From assembly GCA_025963195.1 (NCBI GenBank), contig JAOPVF010000106.1, positions 1 to 39,206 on the forward strand: a stretch of 39,206 bases of DNA, read 5' to 3'. The notes below the pieces were generated by a model. The model worked only from the letters and a program-made list of their open reading frames with translations. It had not been told where the DNA came from and did not search any database. Position 1 is the stretch's first letter; every line of letters starts with the position of its first letter. The DNA is from Mycobacterium sp. (GTDB lineage Bacteria; Actinomycetota; Actinomycetes; Mycobacteriales; Mycobacteriaceae). This document shows, in pieces, positions 19,204-28,367 of the stretch. The position numbers and the translations under genes are program-made.

Positions 19204-19606
19204 TATTGGTCACTTCGAACGTAACCTCGGTACCAGACTTCAGGGTCCGCCCCACCGTGCACACCTTGTCGATGGACCGTTCGACCACGGTCTTCAGCTT
19301 CGCGATCTCGTCTTCGGAGAGCCCCGACAGGTCGACGACGAGGTTCTCCTCGATGAGTGGATAGCGCTCCTGGGAGCGGTCGGCGGGGCCGGACACCTTG
19401 ATCGTCGTCTGGTAGTCGTCACCGAGCCGGCTGCCCAGCGAATGGTCGCTGCTCATTCCGCTGCACGCGGCCAGCGCGATCTTGAGCAGCTCACCGGGGG
19501 TGAAGACGCCCTCGACGTCCTCCGACCCGATCAGCACCTCCGCGCCTCGAGAGCTGCGGCCCGTGTAGCGGCGCACGCCCGTGCGCTCCACCCAGAGATC
19601 TGTCAT
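19190..19606 (-). CDS. OsmC/Ohr-family protein
   Basis: 138 residues from ATG 19606, which has AGGAAAGGA ahead of it; an open frame extends 17 codons further without such a signal. C48 (ALAACSGM) and C116 (DKVCTVGR) match the paired redox cysteines of OsmC-type peroxiredoxins, which reduce organic hydroperoxides. It is the positional counterpart of Rv2923c. It overlaps acyP by 14 bp and follows fpg by 88 bp. Confidence 0.88.
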   Translation of the reverse strand: MTDLWVERTGVRRYTGRSSRGAEVLIGSEDVEGVFTPGELLKIALAACSGMSSDHSLGSRLGDDYQTTIKVSGPADRSQERYPLIEENLVVDLSGLSEDEIAKLKTVVERSIDKVCTVGRTLKSGTEVTFEVTNSGQS

Positions 19607-19694
19607 GCCGTTCCTTTCCTCGCGAGCGCGCGTGTCCGTACCCCGACACGCCGCCAAACAGCAGCAGTCTGCGCGCGCTCGCGCCGTGTTGCGA

Positions 19695-20543
19695 TCAACG
19701 TCGTGGCCGCGGCTGACATTTCGGGCAGTAGTACGACGAGCGGTTCATGAACTTCTCCCGCAGCATCACCGCGCCGCACCGCCCGCACGGCTCGCCCTCG
19801 CGGCCGTAGGCGTCCAGCGAGCGTTCGAAGTAGCCGGACTCACCGTTGACGTTGACGTACATCGAGTCGAACGACGTGCCGCCCTGGACGAGCGCGTCGC
19901 GCATGACGTCTCCGGCGTGGTCCAGGATCGCGCCAAGTGTTGGCTTCGACAACGCCGACGCCAGCCGTGCACCGTTCACCTTCGCCCGCCACAACGACTC
20001 GTCGGCGTAGATGTTGCCGATTCCCGACACCACGGTCTGGTCGAGCAGCTGGCGTTTGATCTCGGAGTGCTTGCCCCGCAACACCTTTACCGCGGCGGCG
20101 CGGTCGAACAACGGGTCGAGCGGGTCACGGGCGATGTGCGCGACCGGCTCGGGCACCTCGGTGCCGTCGACGGTGACCAGGTCGGCGAGCATCCAACCGC
20201 CGAACGTGCGCTGGTCGACGAAGCTCACCGTGGTGCCGTCGTCGAGGAGCGCCGCGATGCGCAGATGCTCCGGCTTCGGCACTTCACCGAGCAGCATCTG
20301 CCCACTCATGCCGAGATGAACCACGAGGGACTCGGAACCGTCGAGGATCAGCCAGAGGAACTTCCCGCGCCGACCCGTGCCAGTGATCGTCGACTCCAGC
20401 AGCCGTGCGGTGAGATCGGCTGGGCCTGCCTCGTGCCTGCGGACAGCGCGGGGGTGGTGAACCCGCACCGCGGTGATGGTGCGGCCGGTGACGTGCGCCT
20501 CCAGTCCGCGCCGGACGACCTCCACCTCGGGCAGTTCAGGCAT
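19695..20543 (-). CDS. fpg: formamidopyrimidine-DNA glycosylase
   Basis: 282 residues. The N-terminus PELPEVE supplies the catalytic proline (exposed after Met removal) and glutamate. The beta-lysine lies in GRRGKFLW, the helix-two-turn-helix is around [12 protein letters not shown], and the C-terminal zinc finger is CGRCG...CPKCQ. It excises 8-oxoguanine and Fapy lesions and nicks the strand. It starts five bases after rnc, in the rnc-fpg operon common to actinobacteria. Confidence 0.96.
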   Translation of the reverse strand: MPELPEVEVVRRGLEAHVTGRTITAVRVHHPRAVRRHEAGPADLTARLLESTITGTGRRGKFLWLILDGSESLVVHLGMSGQMLLGEVPKPEHLRIAALLDDGTTVSFVDQRTFGGWMLADLVTVDGTEVPEPVAHIARDPLDPLFDRAAAVKVLRGKHSEIKRQLLDQTVVSGIGNIYADESLWRAKVNGARLASALSKPTLGAILDHAGDVMRDALVQGGTSFDSMYVNVNGESGYFERSLDAYGREGEPCGRCGAVMLREKFMNRSSYYCPKCQPRPRR

Positions 20544-20548
20544 TCAGC

Positions 20549-21256
20549 TCAAGCACCCTCGACCGGCGCCGCTTCCAGCGCGGCATACGCCGCGGCGGCC
20601 GCATGCTGCTCTGCTTCCTTCTTGGTCCGACCGCTACCTTCTCCGTAGTCCTTGCCGTTCACCACAGCACGCGCGGTGAAGTACTTGTCGTGCTCGGGGC
20701 CCGTCGAGGTCAGGATGTAGGACGGCACACCGATCCGGCGCGCCGCCGAGAGCTCCTGCAGGCTGGTCTTCCAGTCCAGTCCGGCACCGAGATTGGCTGC
20801 GGTTTCCAGTAATTCGCCGAACAGCCGCAGGATGACGTCGCGGGCCACCTCGTGTCCGTGTTCGGTGTACGTCGCGCCGAGCAACGACTCGAGCCCGTCG
20901 GCCAGAAGGTTGGCCTTCTGCGCTCCGCCACTGGCGAGCTCGCCCCGGCCCAACAGCAGATACGAACCAAGGCCGTCATCGGTGAGTTCGCGAGCGATCT
21001 GCGCTAGCGCCTGGGTGTTGACGACGGCCGACTTGAGCTTGGCCAGTTCGCCCTCGGTGCGGTTCGGGTACTTGGCGAAGATCTCCGCGGTGATGACCAG
21101 CCCGAGCACGGCGTCGCCCAGGAACTCGAGCCGCTCGTTGGTCGGAAGGCCGCCATTCTCGTAGGCAAAGCTGCGATGCGTCAGCGCCACGGTGAGCAGC
21201 CCGTCGGGCAGTTCTACGCCCAGCGCCTTGAGCAGCGGCGTGCGATCGACCGTCAC
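20549..21256 (-). CDS. rnc: ribonuclease III
   Basis: 235 residues. The RNase III signature NERLEFLGDAVLG gives E41, E44 and D48. D120 and E123 (LADGLESLLG) complete the metal site. The C-terminal dsRNA-binding domain starts at about DWKTSLQEL. It cleaves structured RNA, including the rRNA precursor. The GTG start overlaps the yceD stop as GTGA, indicating coupled translation. Confidence 0.96.
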   Translation of the reverse strand: MTVDRTPLLKALGVELPDGLLTVALTHRSFAYENGGLPTNERLEFLGDAVLGLVITAEIFAKYPNRTEGELAKLKSAVVNTQALAQIARELTDDGLGSYLLLGRGELASGGAQKANLLADGLESLLGATYTEHGHEVARDVILRLFGELLETAANLGAGLDWKTSLQELSAARRIGVPSYILTSTGPEHDKYFTARAVVNGKDYGEGSGRTKKEAEQHAAAAAYAALEAAPVEGA

Positions 21257-21861
21257 TCAGGCTTCTCCGGATCCTCGCCGTTCGGCTCGGCTGTCGGCTG
21301 GGAGGGAAACACAGTTGCGAGCTTGGCCCAGCGCGGGTCGATCACGTCGTGGTGATGATCCGGTTCAGCGTCGGCGAGCCGGACGCCGCACTGTGGGCAC
21401 AGGCCGGGGCAGTCGTCTTGGCACACCGGGGAGAACGGCAGCTCGAGGCCGATCGCATCGATGATCGGCTGCTCCAGGTCGATGGTGTCGTCGACGACGT
21501 GACCGACCTCGTCCTCCTCGGTGGTGGCCTCGGTGGCGCTGTCCGGGTAGGCGTACAACTCCGTGAGGTGGATCTCCACGTCCCCGGTGATCGGGGTGAG
21601 GCAGCGTGCGCACTCACCCGTCGTGGGTGCCGCGACGGTTCCGGTGACCAGCACGCCCTCCGATACCGACTCCAGCCGCAGGTCGAGCTCGACGGGTGCA
21701 CCCTTGGCGATGCCGAGCAATGCGATGCCGATGCGCGCAGGTGCGGTCACGGTCTCGGTGAGTTCCACCATCGACCCAGGCCGGCGGCCGAGCCGGGACA
21801 CGTCGATCACGAACGGCGAGTGCCAGTCGCTCCGTTTTCGGTGTCCCGACTTAGCTGCCAT
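21253..21861 (-). CDS. YceD/DUF177 family protein
   Basis: 202 residues from ATG 21861; a longer open frame to 21924 would run past the usual start. DUF177 proteins sit beside rpmF or rnc and influence 23S rRNA or ribosome assembly in other lineages. A first Cys pair (GECARCLTP) and a C-terminal cluster (CxxxCPGLCPQCG) suggest a zinc site. Charged Glu/Asp stretches separate them. No rpmF follows it here. It overlaps rnc by four bases. Confidence 0.85.
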   Translation of the reverse strand: MAAKSGHRKRSDWHSPFVIDVSRLGRRPGSMVELTETVTAPARIGIALLGIAKGAPVELDLRLESVSEGVLVTGTVAAPTTGECARCLTPITGDVEIHLTELYAYPDSATEATTEEDEVGHVVDDTIDLEQPIIDAIGLELPFSPVCQDDCPGLCPQCGVRLADAEPDHHHDVIDPRWAKLATVFPSQPTAEPNGEDPEKPE

Positions 21862-21967
21862 GGCGGCAATCCTAACGGCGGCCCATACTGCGCTTCTGCC
21901 ACGTCCGGCGGGCAGTCCACGCAAGCGCGGCTCCAGCGCAGCGACGCCGGGGAATGCAACCCGAACG

Positions 21968-22705
21968 TCAGCGCTGGGCGTAGTCGTGCGTGCCCGCGGC
22001 AGTACGCAGCTGGTGGCGACCGCGGCTGACCGAGCGCAGCGTCCCGTTCAAGTACTCCTCGAACTCGGCGAGTTTGCTGTCGACGTAGATGTCGCACTCC
22101 CCGCGCAGCCGGTCCGCCTCTGCGTGGGCGGTGTCGACGAGCCGGGTTGCCTCGTTGGTGGCGGTCTGGACGATCTCGGTCTGCGACACCAGGCGCTGCT
22201 GCTCCTTGATGCCCTCCTGCACGGCCTTCTCGTAGGAGAGGTTGCCGTTCTCGATCAGCCTGTCGGCCTCGGACTTGGCGCGTCCGGTGCTGGCCTCGTA
22301 CTCCCGCTTCGCGGCGGCCGCGATGCGATTGGCCTCGTCGCGGGCCTCGGCGACCATGCGCTCACTGTGCTGACGTGCCTCGGCGACCATCCGGTCGGCC
22401 TGGCCCTTGGCGTCGGCCAGCAGCCGGTCGGCGTCACTGCGGGAATGGTTGATCAACGAGTCGGCTTCTGCCGTTGCGGTCGCCACCATCGAATCGGCGT
22501 GCTCCTTGGCATCGCGCAGCATCGCGTCACGTGCGTCGAGCACGTCCTGGGCGTCATCCAGCTCCCCGGGAATGGCGTCCTTGATGTCGTCGAGCAACTC
22601 GAGGACGTCGCCGCGAGGCACCATGCACCCTGCCGTCATCGGGACGCCACGGGCTTCTTCCACGATCGCGCCGAGCTCGTCGAGCGCTTCGAATACTCGG
22701 TACAC
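21968..22705 (-). CDS. sepIVA: septal DivIVA-like coiled-coil protein SepIVA
   Basis: 245 residues from GTG 22705, which has GGAGGA eight bases upstream; GTGs at 22720 and 22723 are in frame but lack a signal. The N-terminal MYRVFEALDEL is followed by a short DivIVA-type region and long heptad-rich helices packed with A, E, R and D (about 60-225). The protein matches Rv2927c/MSMEG_2416, which in M. smegmatis is an essential divisome factor linking septation and envelope synthesis. A 9-bp-phased repeat upstream may link it to the MtrA regulator. The 262 bases past the start contain regulatory sequence and then a degraded ORF. Confidence 0.9.
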   Translation of the reverse strand: MYRVFEALDELGAIVEEARGVPMTAGCMVPRGDVLELLDDIKDAIPGELDDAQDVLDARDAMLRDAKEHADSMVATATAEADSLINHSRSDADRLLADAKGQADRMVAEARQHSERMVAEARDEANRIAAAAKREYEASTGRAKSEADRLIENGNLSYEKAVQEGIKEQQRLVSQTEIVQTATNEATRLVDTAHAEADRLRGECDIYVDSKLAEFEEYLNGTLRSVSRGRHQLRTAAGTHDYAQR

Positions 22706-22731
22706 GGCAAGATCCTCCACCACTAGTTGAT

Positions 22732-22764
22732 GGTTACCAGTGTGCCTGGTGTTACGCCTGTGAC
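22732..22764 (-). promoter_or_regulatory. four MtrA-like hexamers in 9-bp register upstream of sepIVA
   Basis: Read on the minus strand, GTCACA (22764-22759), GTAACA (22755-22750), GGCACA (22746-22741) and GTAACC (22737-22732) start exactly 9 bp apart. Three fit GTnAC and one has a single mismatch. GTnAC-n4-GTnAC is the known recognition pattern of the MtrA response regulator. The array ends 27 bp before the start codon. Confidence 0.5.
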
Positions 22765-22855
22765 TCGGTTTGCCGCGCCGGTGTGTCGCGGTGTTCTCGA
22801 CGAGATCTGGGACATTGACCCTGTTCGGAGCTCCCTACAAGGTTGAATTGACCGG

Positions 22856-23257
22856 ATGGACGCCCCTGCCGAACCCGCGCCACCAGAGTCGAACCAACGC
22901 CTGCACCCGCGAGTCCGAGTCCGCCGCAGCCGCCCGCCAAGGCCGAGACCGGCCTCGAACACGAAATCGGGATCGCAAGCCGCAACGGCCGATGGGCATT
23001 GATCGCCGCGCTGTGTGCGGCAATCGTGTCAGGAGCTCAAGTCGACCATCAACAACTCACTTGGCGTGCTGTTGGCGGGAAGCCCCCAAATGGCCGAGAT
23101 CGTTCCGAAGTTCGCAACGGTGGTCGGCGACTTCTCCGGCCAGCACCTCAACCCGTTCATCCTTCGCTACCTCACGCCAGGAGGGGCCGGCCAGAACGAT
23201 GACGCCGGGATGCTGCGCGACGAAGCTGCCTTGTCAGCGGCCCAGCTTGGTCCCTAG
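22856..23257 (+). pseudogene. degraded ORF, probably a single-span membrane protein
   Basis: Protein-like sequence is spread over shifting frames. MDAPAEPAPPES starts at ATG 22856. A one-base shift then leads to a Pro-rich stretch and a likely transmembrane helix (RWALIAALCAAIVSGA, near 22981-23030). A further shift leads to a plausible folded piece (NNSLGVLLAGSPQMAEIVP through HLNPFILRYL). The last codons run antisense into the coaD 3' end, so the true C-terminus is probably lost. I do not recognise the family. The stretch could also be chance coding appearance in GC-rich DNA, but the hydrophobic helix and amphipathic segments argue against that. Confidence 0.4.
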
Positions 23258-23710
23258 CCGTTGGTTGACAGCCTCGGGCAGCAATCCAGAGACGTCACCG
23301 CCGAGGGAGGCCACCTCCTTGGCGAGCGACGACGATACGAACGAGTAGCGCGGCGTGGTGGCGACGAAGAACGTGTCGACGCCTGCGACGTGCTTGTTCA
23401 TCTGCGCCATCTGCAGCTCGTACTCGAAGTCGGTGCCGGTGCGCAGGCCCTTGACGATGGCGGTCAGACCGCGCGACTTCACGAAGTCGACCACCAGCCC
23501 CGATCCTGATTCGACGCGCAGGTTCGGCAGGTGCTCGCATGATTCCTCGATCATCGCGATGCGCTCGTCGGCAGTGAACATCCCGGCCTTGTTGGGGTTG
23601 ACCAACACGGCCACGACGACCTCATCGAACTGAGCAGAAGCGCGCTCGAAGACGTCGATGTGGCCGAGGGTCACCGGATCGAAGGATCCCGGGCATACGG
23701 CGCCACTCAT
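23234..23710 (-). CDS. coaD: phosphopantetheine adenylyltransferase
   Basis: 158 residues from ATG 23710. The nucleotidyltransferase start [15 protein letters not shown] contains the T/HxGH-type motif (TLGH). K-L-R-T-type binding residues ([12 protein letters not shown]) and SSSLAKEVA near the end are those of CoaD. It transfers AMP from ATP to 4'-phosphopantetheine, the fourth step of coenzyme A synthesis. It follows rsmD by 11 bp. In M. tuberculosis it is separated from sepIVA by the PDIM/PGL genes; here the two are 528 bp apart. Confidence 0.95.
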   Translation of the reverse strand: MSGAVCPGSFDPVTLGHIDVFERASAQFDEVVVAVLVNPNKAGMFTADERIAMIEESCEHLPNLRVESGSGLVVDFVKSRGLTAIVKGLRTGTDFEYELQMAQMNKHVAGVDTFFVATTPRYSFVSSSLAKEVASLGGDVSGLLPEAVNQRLGTKLGR

Positions 23711-23721
23711 GGTGGACGACG

Positions 23722-24288
23722 CTACGCGATCTCGCCGAATTCGAGGCGGGTGTCCCCGTAGCGGCGCTCCCGCCCCGGCGTCCAGCCGGCCGGCCACGTC
23801 AACGCCGGGCCGGACGTGGCGCGCTCGATCACCGCGATCGCTCCGTCCGCCACCCAGCCGCGGTCGACGAGCGCCGCGAGCACCGCTTCGACGTCGGCGG
23901 CGGGCACCTCGTACGGCGGATCGGCGAAGACCAGGTCGACGGGGCGTGCCGTACCGAAGGCGAGCGCGGTGACGACGGTGGAGTTGCGGACCGTCGCACC
24001 CGTGATGCCCAGCGCGGCGAGGTTCTGTGTGATGGCGGCGGCTGCGCGCCGGTCGGACTCCACGAACGTCGCCGATACCGCTCCCCGCGACAGTGCCTCG
24101 ATGCCGAGCGCACCCGATCCGGCGTACAGGTCGAGCACGGTGGAACCGGCCAGCTCCATGCGCGCGTCGAGCACGTTGAACAGCGACTCCCTGACCCGGT
24201 CGGTGGTGGGGCGGGTCCCGGAGCCAGATCTACTCTGCGGCACCGTAATTCGGCGACCGCCGAACTGGCCGCCGATGATCCGGGTCAG
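23722..24288 (-). CDS. rsmD: 16S rRNA (guanine966-N2)-methyltransferase RsmD
   Basis: 188 residues if translation starts at CTG 24288, where the family N-terminus [13 protein letters not shown] begins. The first in-frame GTG (24243) would remove this conserved strand. The rest is standard: [14 protein letters not shown], the SAM loop [13 protein letters not shown] and the catalytic DPPY. The CTG overlaps the pyc stop as CTGA, the same place where an ATGA or GTGA coupling would be expected. The start codon therefore appears to have changed to a rare one, or the base is a sequence error. Confidence 0.88.
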   Translation of the reverse strand: MTRIIGGQFGGRRITVPQSRSGSGTRPTTDRVRESLFNVLDARMELAGSTVLDLYAGSGALGIEALSRGAVSATFVESDRRAAAAITQNLAALGITGATVRNSTVVTALAFGTARPVDLVFADPPYEVPAADVEAVLAALVDRGWVADGAIAVIERATSGPALTWPAGWTPGRERRYGDTRLEFGEIA

Positions 24289-27200
24289 ACTGTTCCCCCG
24301 GCCGCTTCGCTCCCGCCTGCCGAACTGACCACCACCAGCAGGTCACCGCCTTCGACCTGAGCGGTCGCCGAAACGGCCACTCGGGCGACGGTGCCCGCCT
24401 TGGGTGCAGTGATGGCAGCCTCCATCTTCATGGCCTCGATGGTGGCGATGGTCTGGCCCGCCGACACCTTCTCGTCGGCGGCCACGTTGACGGTGACGAC
24501 GCCTGCGAACGGTGCGGCCACGTGGTCCGGGTTGGTCCGGTCGGCCTTCTCGGCGACGGGGACGTCGACCGCGATGCTGCGGTCGCGCACCACCACCGGC
24601 CGCAGTTGGCCGTTGATGATGCACATCACCGTGCGCATGCCGCGTTCGTCGGCATCGGAGATCGCCTCGAGCCCGATGATGAGGTCGACGCCCTTGTCGA
24701 TCTGGATGCGGTGTTCATCGCCGTGCCGCAGGCCGTAGTAGAACTGGTTGGCGCTCAGCCGCGACGTGTCGCCGTAGACCTCGCGATGGGCCTCGAATTC
24801 CTTTGTCGGGCCGGGGAATAGCAGCCGATTGAGCGTGGCCTGGCGGTCGCGGCCCGGAACGGCAAGAGCCGCTTCGTCCTCGACGGTCAGTGACGCAGTC
24901 GGCTTCGCCGGTGAACGCCCCGCCAGCGCCTTGGTGCGCAGTGGCTCGGGCCATCCACCCGGCGGGTCACCCAATTCGCCACGGAGGAAGCCGATCACGG
25001 ATTCGGGGATGTCGAATCGTGCCGGGTCGGCCGCGAACTCGTCGGCCGTGGCGCCCGCACCGACGAGGGCGAGCGCGAGGTCTCCGACGACCTTGGACGA
25101 CGGCGTGACCTTCACCAGGTGGCCAAGGATGCGATCGGCGCCCGCGTACGCGTTCTCGATGTCCTCGAACCGGTTGCCCATTCCGAGCGCGATGGCCTGC
25201 TGGCGAAGGTTCGACAGCTGACCACCGGGTATCTCGTGGGAGTACACCCTGCCCGTCGGCGCTGGAAGCCCAGATTCGAAGGGCGCGTATACCTTTCGCA
25301 GGGTCTCCCAGTACGGCTCGAGATCGCAGATGGCCCGCAGCGAGAGCCCGGTGTCGTGGGTGGTGTGGGCGGCCGCGGCGACGATGGAGCTCAATGCCGG
25401 CTGGCTGGTGGTTCCGGCCAGCGGCGCGGCGGCGCCGTCGACCGCACTGGCGCCCGCCTGCCACGCGGCGGTGTAGGTGGCCAGCTGCCCGCCGGGCGTG
25501 TCGTGGGTGTGCACGTGCACGGGTAGGTCGAACCGACTGCGCAAGGCCGCGACCAACGTCGTCGCCGCGGGGGGCCGCAGCAGCCCCGCCATGTCCTTGA
25601 TCGCCAGCACGTGCGCGCCCGCATCGACTATCTGCTCGGCGAGCTTGAGGTAGTAGTCCAGCGTGTAGAGCGTCTCGGCGGGGTCGGACAGGTCGCCGGT
25701 GTAGCTCATGGCGACTTCGGCGATCGCCGAACCGCTTTCGCGCACCGCGTCGATCGCGGGACGCATCGAATCGACGTTGTTGAGCGCGTCGAAGATGCGG
25801 TAGATGTCGATGCCCGTCGCGGTGGCTTCCTCGACGAACGCCTTGGCGACGCTCTCCGGGTACGGGGTGTAGCCGACGGTGTTGCGCCCGCGCAGCAGCA
25901 TCTGCAGGCAGATGTTGGGCACCGCCTCGCGGAGTGCCGCAAGCCGCTCCCACGGGTCTTCCTTCAGGAACCGAAGCGCCACGTCGTAAGTCGCGCCACC
26001 CCAACACTCGATGGACAGTAGCTCCGGCATCATCCTTGCGATGTGCGGCGCGACCGCCAGCAAGCCGGACGTGCGCACGCGGGTGGCGAGCAGCGATTGG
26101 TGCGCGTCGCGGAACGTGGTGTCGGTCAGGCCAACGGCAGGCGAGTCTCGCAGCCACGTCGCGAAACCCTCTGGCCCCAGCTCGGTCAGGCGTTGCTTGC
26201 TTCCTGGCTGCGGCGTCGTCTGCAGATCGAGCTCGGGCAGCTTGTCCTGCGGGTACACCCTGGTCTGGCCGCCGTACGGCGTGTTGACGGTGACCTCGGC
26301 GAGGTAGTTGAGCATCTTCGTGCCGCGGTCGGCGGGAATGTGCGCCGTCAGTAGATGCGGCCGTTCGTCGATGAACGACGTGGTGACCCGGCCTGCCCTG
26401 AAGTCGGGGTCGTCGACGACGGCCTGCAGGAACGGAATGTTGGTCGACACTCCACGGATCCGGAACTCCGCCAACCCGCGACGGGCGCGCGTCACCGCGG
26501 TGGTGAAGTCCCTGCCACGGCACGTCAGCTTCACCAACATCGAGTCGAAGTGCGCGCCGATTTCGGCGCCCAGGTTCGTGCCGCCGTCGAGCCGGATGCC
26601 CGCGCCGCCCGGTGAGCGGTAGCCGGTGATCCGTCCGGTATCGGGCCGGAAGCCGTTGCCAGGATCCTCGGTCGTGATGCGGCACTGCATGGCAGCGCCT
26701 CGCATGTGCACGGAATCCTGGCTGAGGCCGAGGTCGGCGAGGGTCTCCCCCGCGGCGATGCGCAGCTGGCTGGCCACCAGGTCGACGTCGGTGATCTCCT
26801 CGGTGACGGTGTGCTCGACCTGGATGCGGGGGTTCATCTCGATGAACACGTGGTTGCCGCGTTCGTCGAGCAGGAACTCGACGGTGCCCGCGCACGTGTA
26901 GTCGATCTGCTTGGCGAACGCGACGGCGTCGGCGCACATCCGGTCGCGCAGTTCGGCGGGCAGATTTGGGGCGGGTGCGAGCTCGATCACCTTCTGGTGG
27001 CGGCGCTGCACGCTGCAGTCGCGTTCGAACAGGTGGATGACGTTGCCCTTGCCGTCGGCCAGGATCTGCACCTCGATGTGGCGCGGGTTCACGACGGCCT
27101 GCTCGAGGTAGACCGTCGGGTCTCCGAACGCGGACTCGGCTTCGCGGCTGGCCGCCTCGATGGCCTCGGCCAGCCCTGCGGGCTCGGCCACCCGCCGCAT

Positions 27201-27701
27201 ACCGCGGCCGCCGCCGCCGGAGACCGCCTTCACGAACAACGGGAACTGCATGTTCGCCGCTACGCCGACGAGCTCGTCCACCGACGCCGACGGCTCCGAC
27301 GATGCGAGCACCGGCAAGCCGGCCTCCTTCGCCGCGGCGATGGCGCGCGCCTTGTTGCCCGTCAGCTCCAGCACGTGCGAGCCGGGGCCGACGAACGTGA
27401 TGCCCGCCTCGGCGCACGCGGCGGCCAATTCGGGGTTCTCCGAAAGGAATCCGTACCCGGGATAGACGGCGTCGGCGCCCGCGTGCTTCGCGACGCGGAT
27501 GATCTCGGAGACCGAGAGGTACGCGCGGACCGGCCGGCCCGTCTCGCCGATCTGATAGGATTCGTCGGCCTTCAGCCGGTGTGACGAGTTGCGATCCTCA
27601 TACGCATACACCGCCACCGTCGAGATGCTCATCTCGTAGGCGGCACGGAATGCGCGGATCGCTATCTCACCGCGGTTGGCGACCAGGAGTTTGGAGATCA
27701 C
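24285..27701 (-). CDS. pyc: pyruvate carboxylase
   Basis: 1138 residues, single-chain type. The biotin carboxylase domain (1 to about 455) starts [13 protein letters not shown] and has the ATP-grasp loop GGGGRGMR. The carboxyltransferase TIM barrel (about 520-820) shows [16 protein letters not shown] and [18 protein letters not shown] tetramerisation region follows. The biotinyl domain has EAMKMEA with biotin on K1092, then a short Gly/Ala tail. It makes oxaloacetate from pyruvate, feeding gluconeogenesis and the TCA cycle. The start is GTG 27701, with TAAAGT five bases upstream and GGGGAGG further off. It leads the rsmD-coaD operon. Confidence 0.96.
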   Translation of the reverse strand: MISKLLVANRGEIAIRAFRAAYEMSISTVAVYAYEDRNSSHRLKADESYQIGETGRPVRAYLSVSEIIRVAKHAGADAVYPGYGFLSENPELAAACAEAGITFVGPGSHVLELTGNKARAIAAAKEAGLPVLASSEPSASVDELVGVAANMQFPLFVKAVSGGGGRGMRRVAEPAGLAEAIEAASREAESAFGDPTVYLEQAVVNPRHIEVQILADGKGNVIHLFERDCSVQRRHQKVIELAPAPNLPAELRDRMCADAVAFAKQIDYTCAGTVEFLLDERGNHVFIEMNPRIQVEHTVTEEITDVDLVASQLRIAAGETLADLGLSQDSVHMRGAAMQCRITTEDPGNGFRPDTGRITGYRSPGGAGIRLDGGTNLGAEIGAHFDSMLVKLTCRGRDFTTAVTRARRGLAEFRIRGVSTNIPFLQAVVDDPDFRAGRVTTSFIDERPHLLTAHIPADRGTKMLNYLAEVTVNTPYGGQTRVYPQDKLPELDLQTTPQPGSKQRLTELGPEGFATWLRDSPAVGLTDTTFRDAHQSLLATRVRTSGLLAVAPHIARMMPELLSIECWGGATYDVALRFLKEDPWERLAALREAVPNICLQMLLRGRNTVGYTPYPESVAKAFVEEATATGIDIYRIFDALNNVDSMRPAIDAVRESGSAIAEVAMSYTGDLSDPAETLYTLDYYLKLAEQIVDAGAHVLAIKDMAGLLRPPAATTLVAALRSRFDLPVHVHTHDTPGGQLATYTAAWQAGASAVDGAAAPLAGTTSQPALSSIVAAAAHTTHDTGLSLRAICDLEPYWETLRKVYAPFESGLPAPTGRVYSHEIPGGQLSNLRQQAIALGMGNRFEDIENAYAGADRILGHLVKVTPSSKVVGDLALALVGAGATADEFAADPARFDIPESVIGFLRGELGDPPGGWPEPLRTKALAGRSPAKPTASLTVEDEAALAVPGRDRQATLNRLLFPGPTKEFEAHREVYGDTSRLSANQFYYGLRHGDEHRIQIDKGVDLIIGLEAISDADERGMRTVMCIINGQLRPVVVRDRSIAVDVPVAEKADRTNPDHVAAPFAGVVTVNVAADEKVSAGQTIATIEAMKMEAAITAPKAGTVARVAVSATAQVEGGDLLVVVSSAGGSEAAGGTV

Positions 27702-27737
27702 GCGTTACTTTAACCTCCCCACAAAGGCCGACTTCGT

Positions 27738-28367
27738 TCAGATGAGCGTCGCCCAGTAATCCCAGAAGCGCACCAGAATCAGCAGGATCAGTCCGGTGAA
27801 CCACAGCGCGACGAGCGACCAGCGCCACTGGTGAAGCGCACGCACCACCGCATTGCCCGAGGTCGGGGGCACGGCGATCGACGCAACCACCACCAGCAAC
27901 GGGATCGTGACGGTCCACACCACCATGCAATACGGGCACAGTGCGCCGATGGTGTAGAGGCTTTGGTAGATCAGCCAGTGGATGAACACGACGCCGAGCG
28001 TCGTGCCCACCGCGAGCCCGGCCCAATACCACCGCGGCAGTGGCACTTTGGCGACGGCGAGCACACCGCCGACCACCACCACGGAGAAGGCGATGATGCC
28101 GATCAGCGGGTTGGGGAAGCCGAACGCGGCGGCCTGCGGGGTGACCATCACCGACCCGCAGGACAGCACTGGGTTGATGCTGCAGGACGGCACGTACGCG
28201 GGGTTCTCGAGCAGTTTGATCTTCTCGATGGTCAACGTGAACGCCGCGGCGAGACCAACGACGCCGGCGATGAGCACCCAGACCGCGCTGAGGGTGGGCA
28301 CGCTGCCCGCGGGGCGGTCGGCCGACGGATCGGTCGACGGCTCCGAATCGGCCGCGGTGGCGGTCAC
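27738..28367 (-). CDS. vitamin K epoxide reductase family membrane protein (VKOR)
   Basis: 209 residues, about five transmembrane helices. The four functional cysteines are C62 and C70 (SCSINPVLSCG) and C144-P-Y-C147 on the quinone-side helix. Bacterial VKOR passes electrons from DsbA-type proteins to menaquinone and so reoxidises the secreted disulfide catalyst. The neighbour upstream is that catalyst, with a 4-bp overlap, so the two form a complete oxidative folding pair (Rv2968c/Rv2969c type). Confidence 0.94.
   Translation of the reverse strand: MTATAADSEPSTDPSADRPAGSVPTLSAVWVLIAGVVGLAAAFTLTIEKIKLLENPAYVPSCSINPVLSCGSVMVTPQAAAFGFPNPLIGIIAFSVVVVGGVLAVAKVPLPRWYWAGLAVGTTLGVVFIHWLIYQSLYTIGALCPYCMVVWTVTIPLLVVVASIAVPPTSGNAVVRALHQWRWSLVALWFTGLILLILVRFWDYWATLI

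Noticed and set aside
24967-27417. 816-codon minus-strand frame inside pyc
   Set aside because: It is an Arg-rich off-frame translation of the pyruvate carboxylase gene, which itself is complete.
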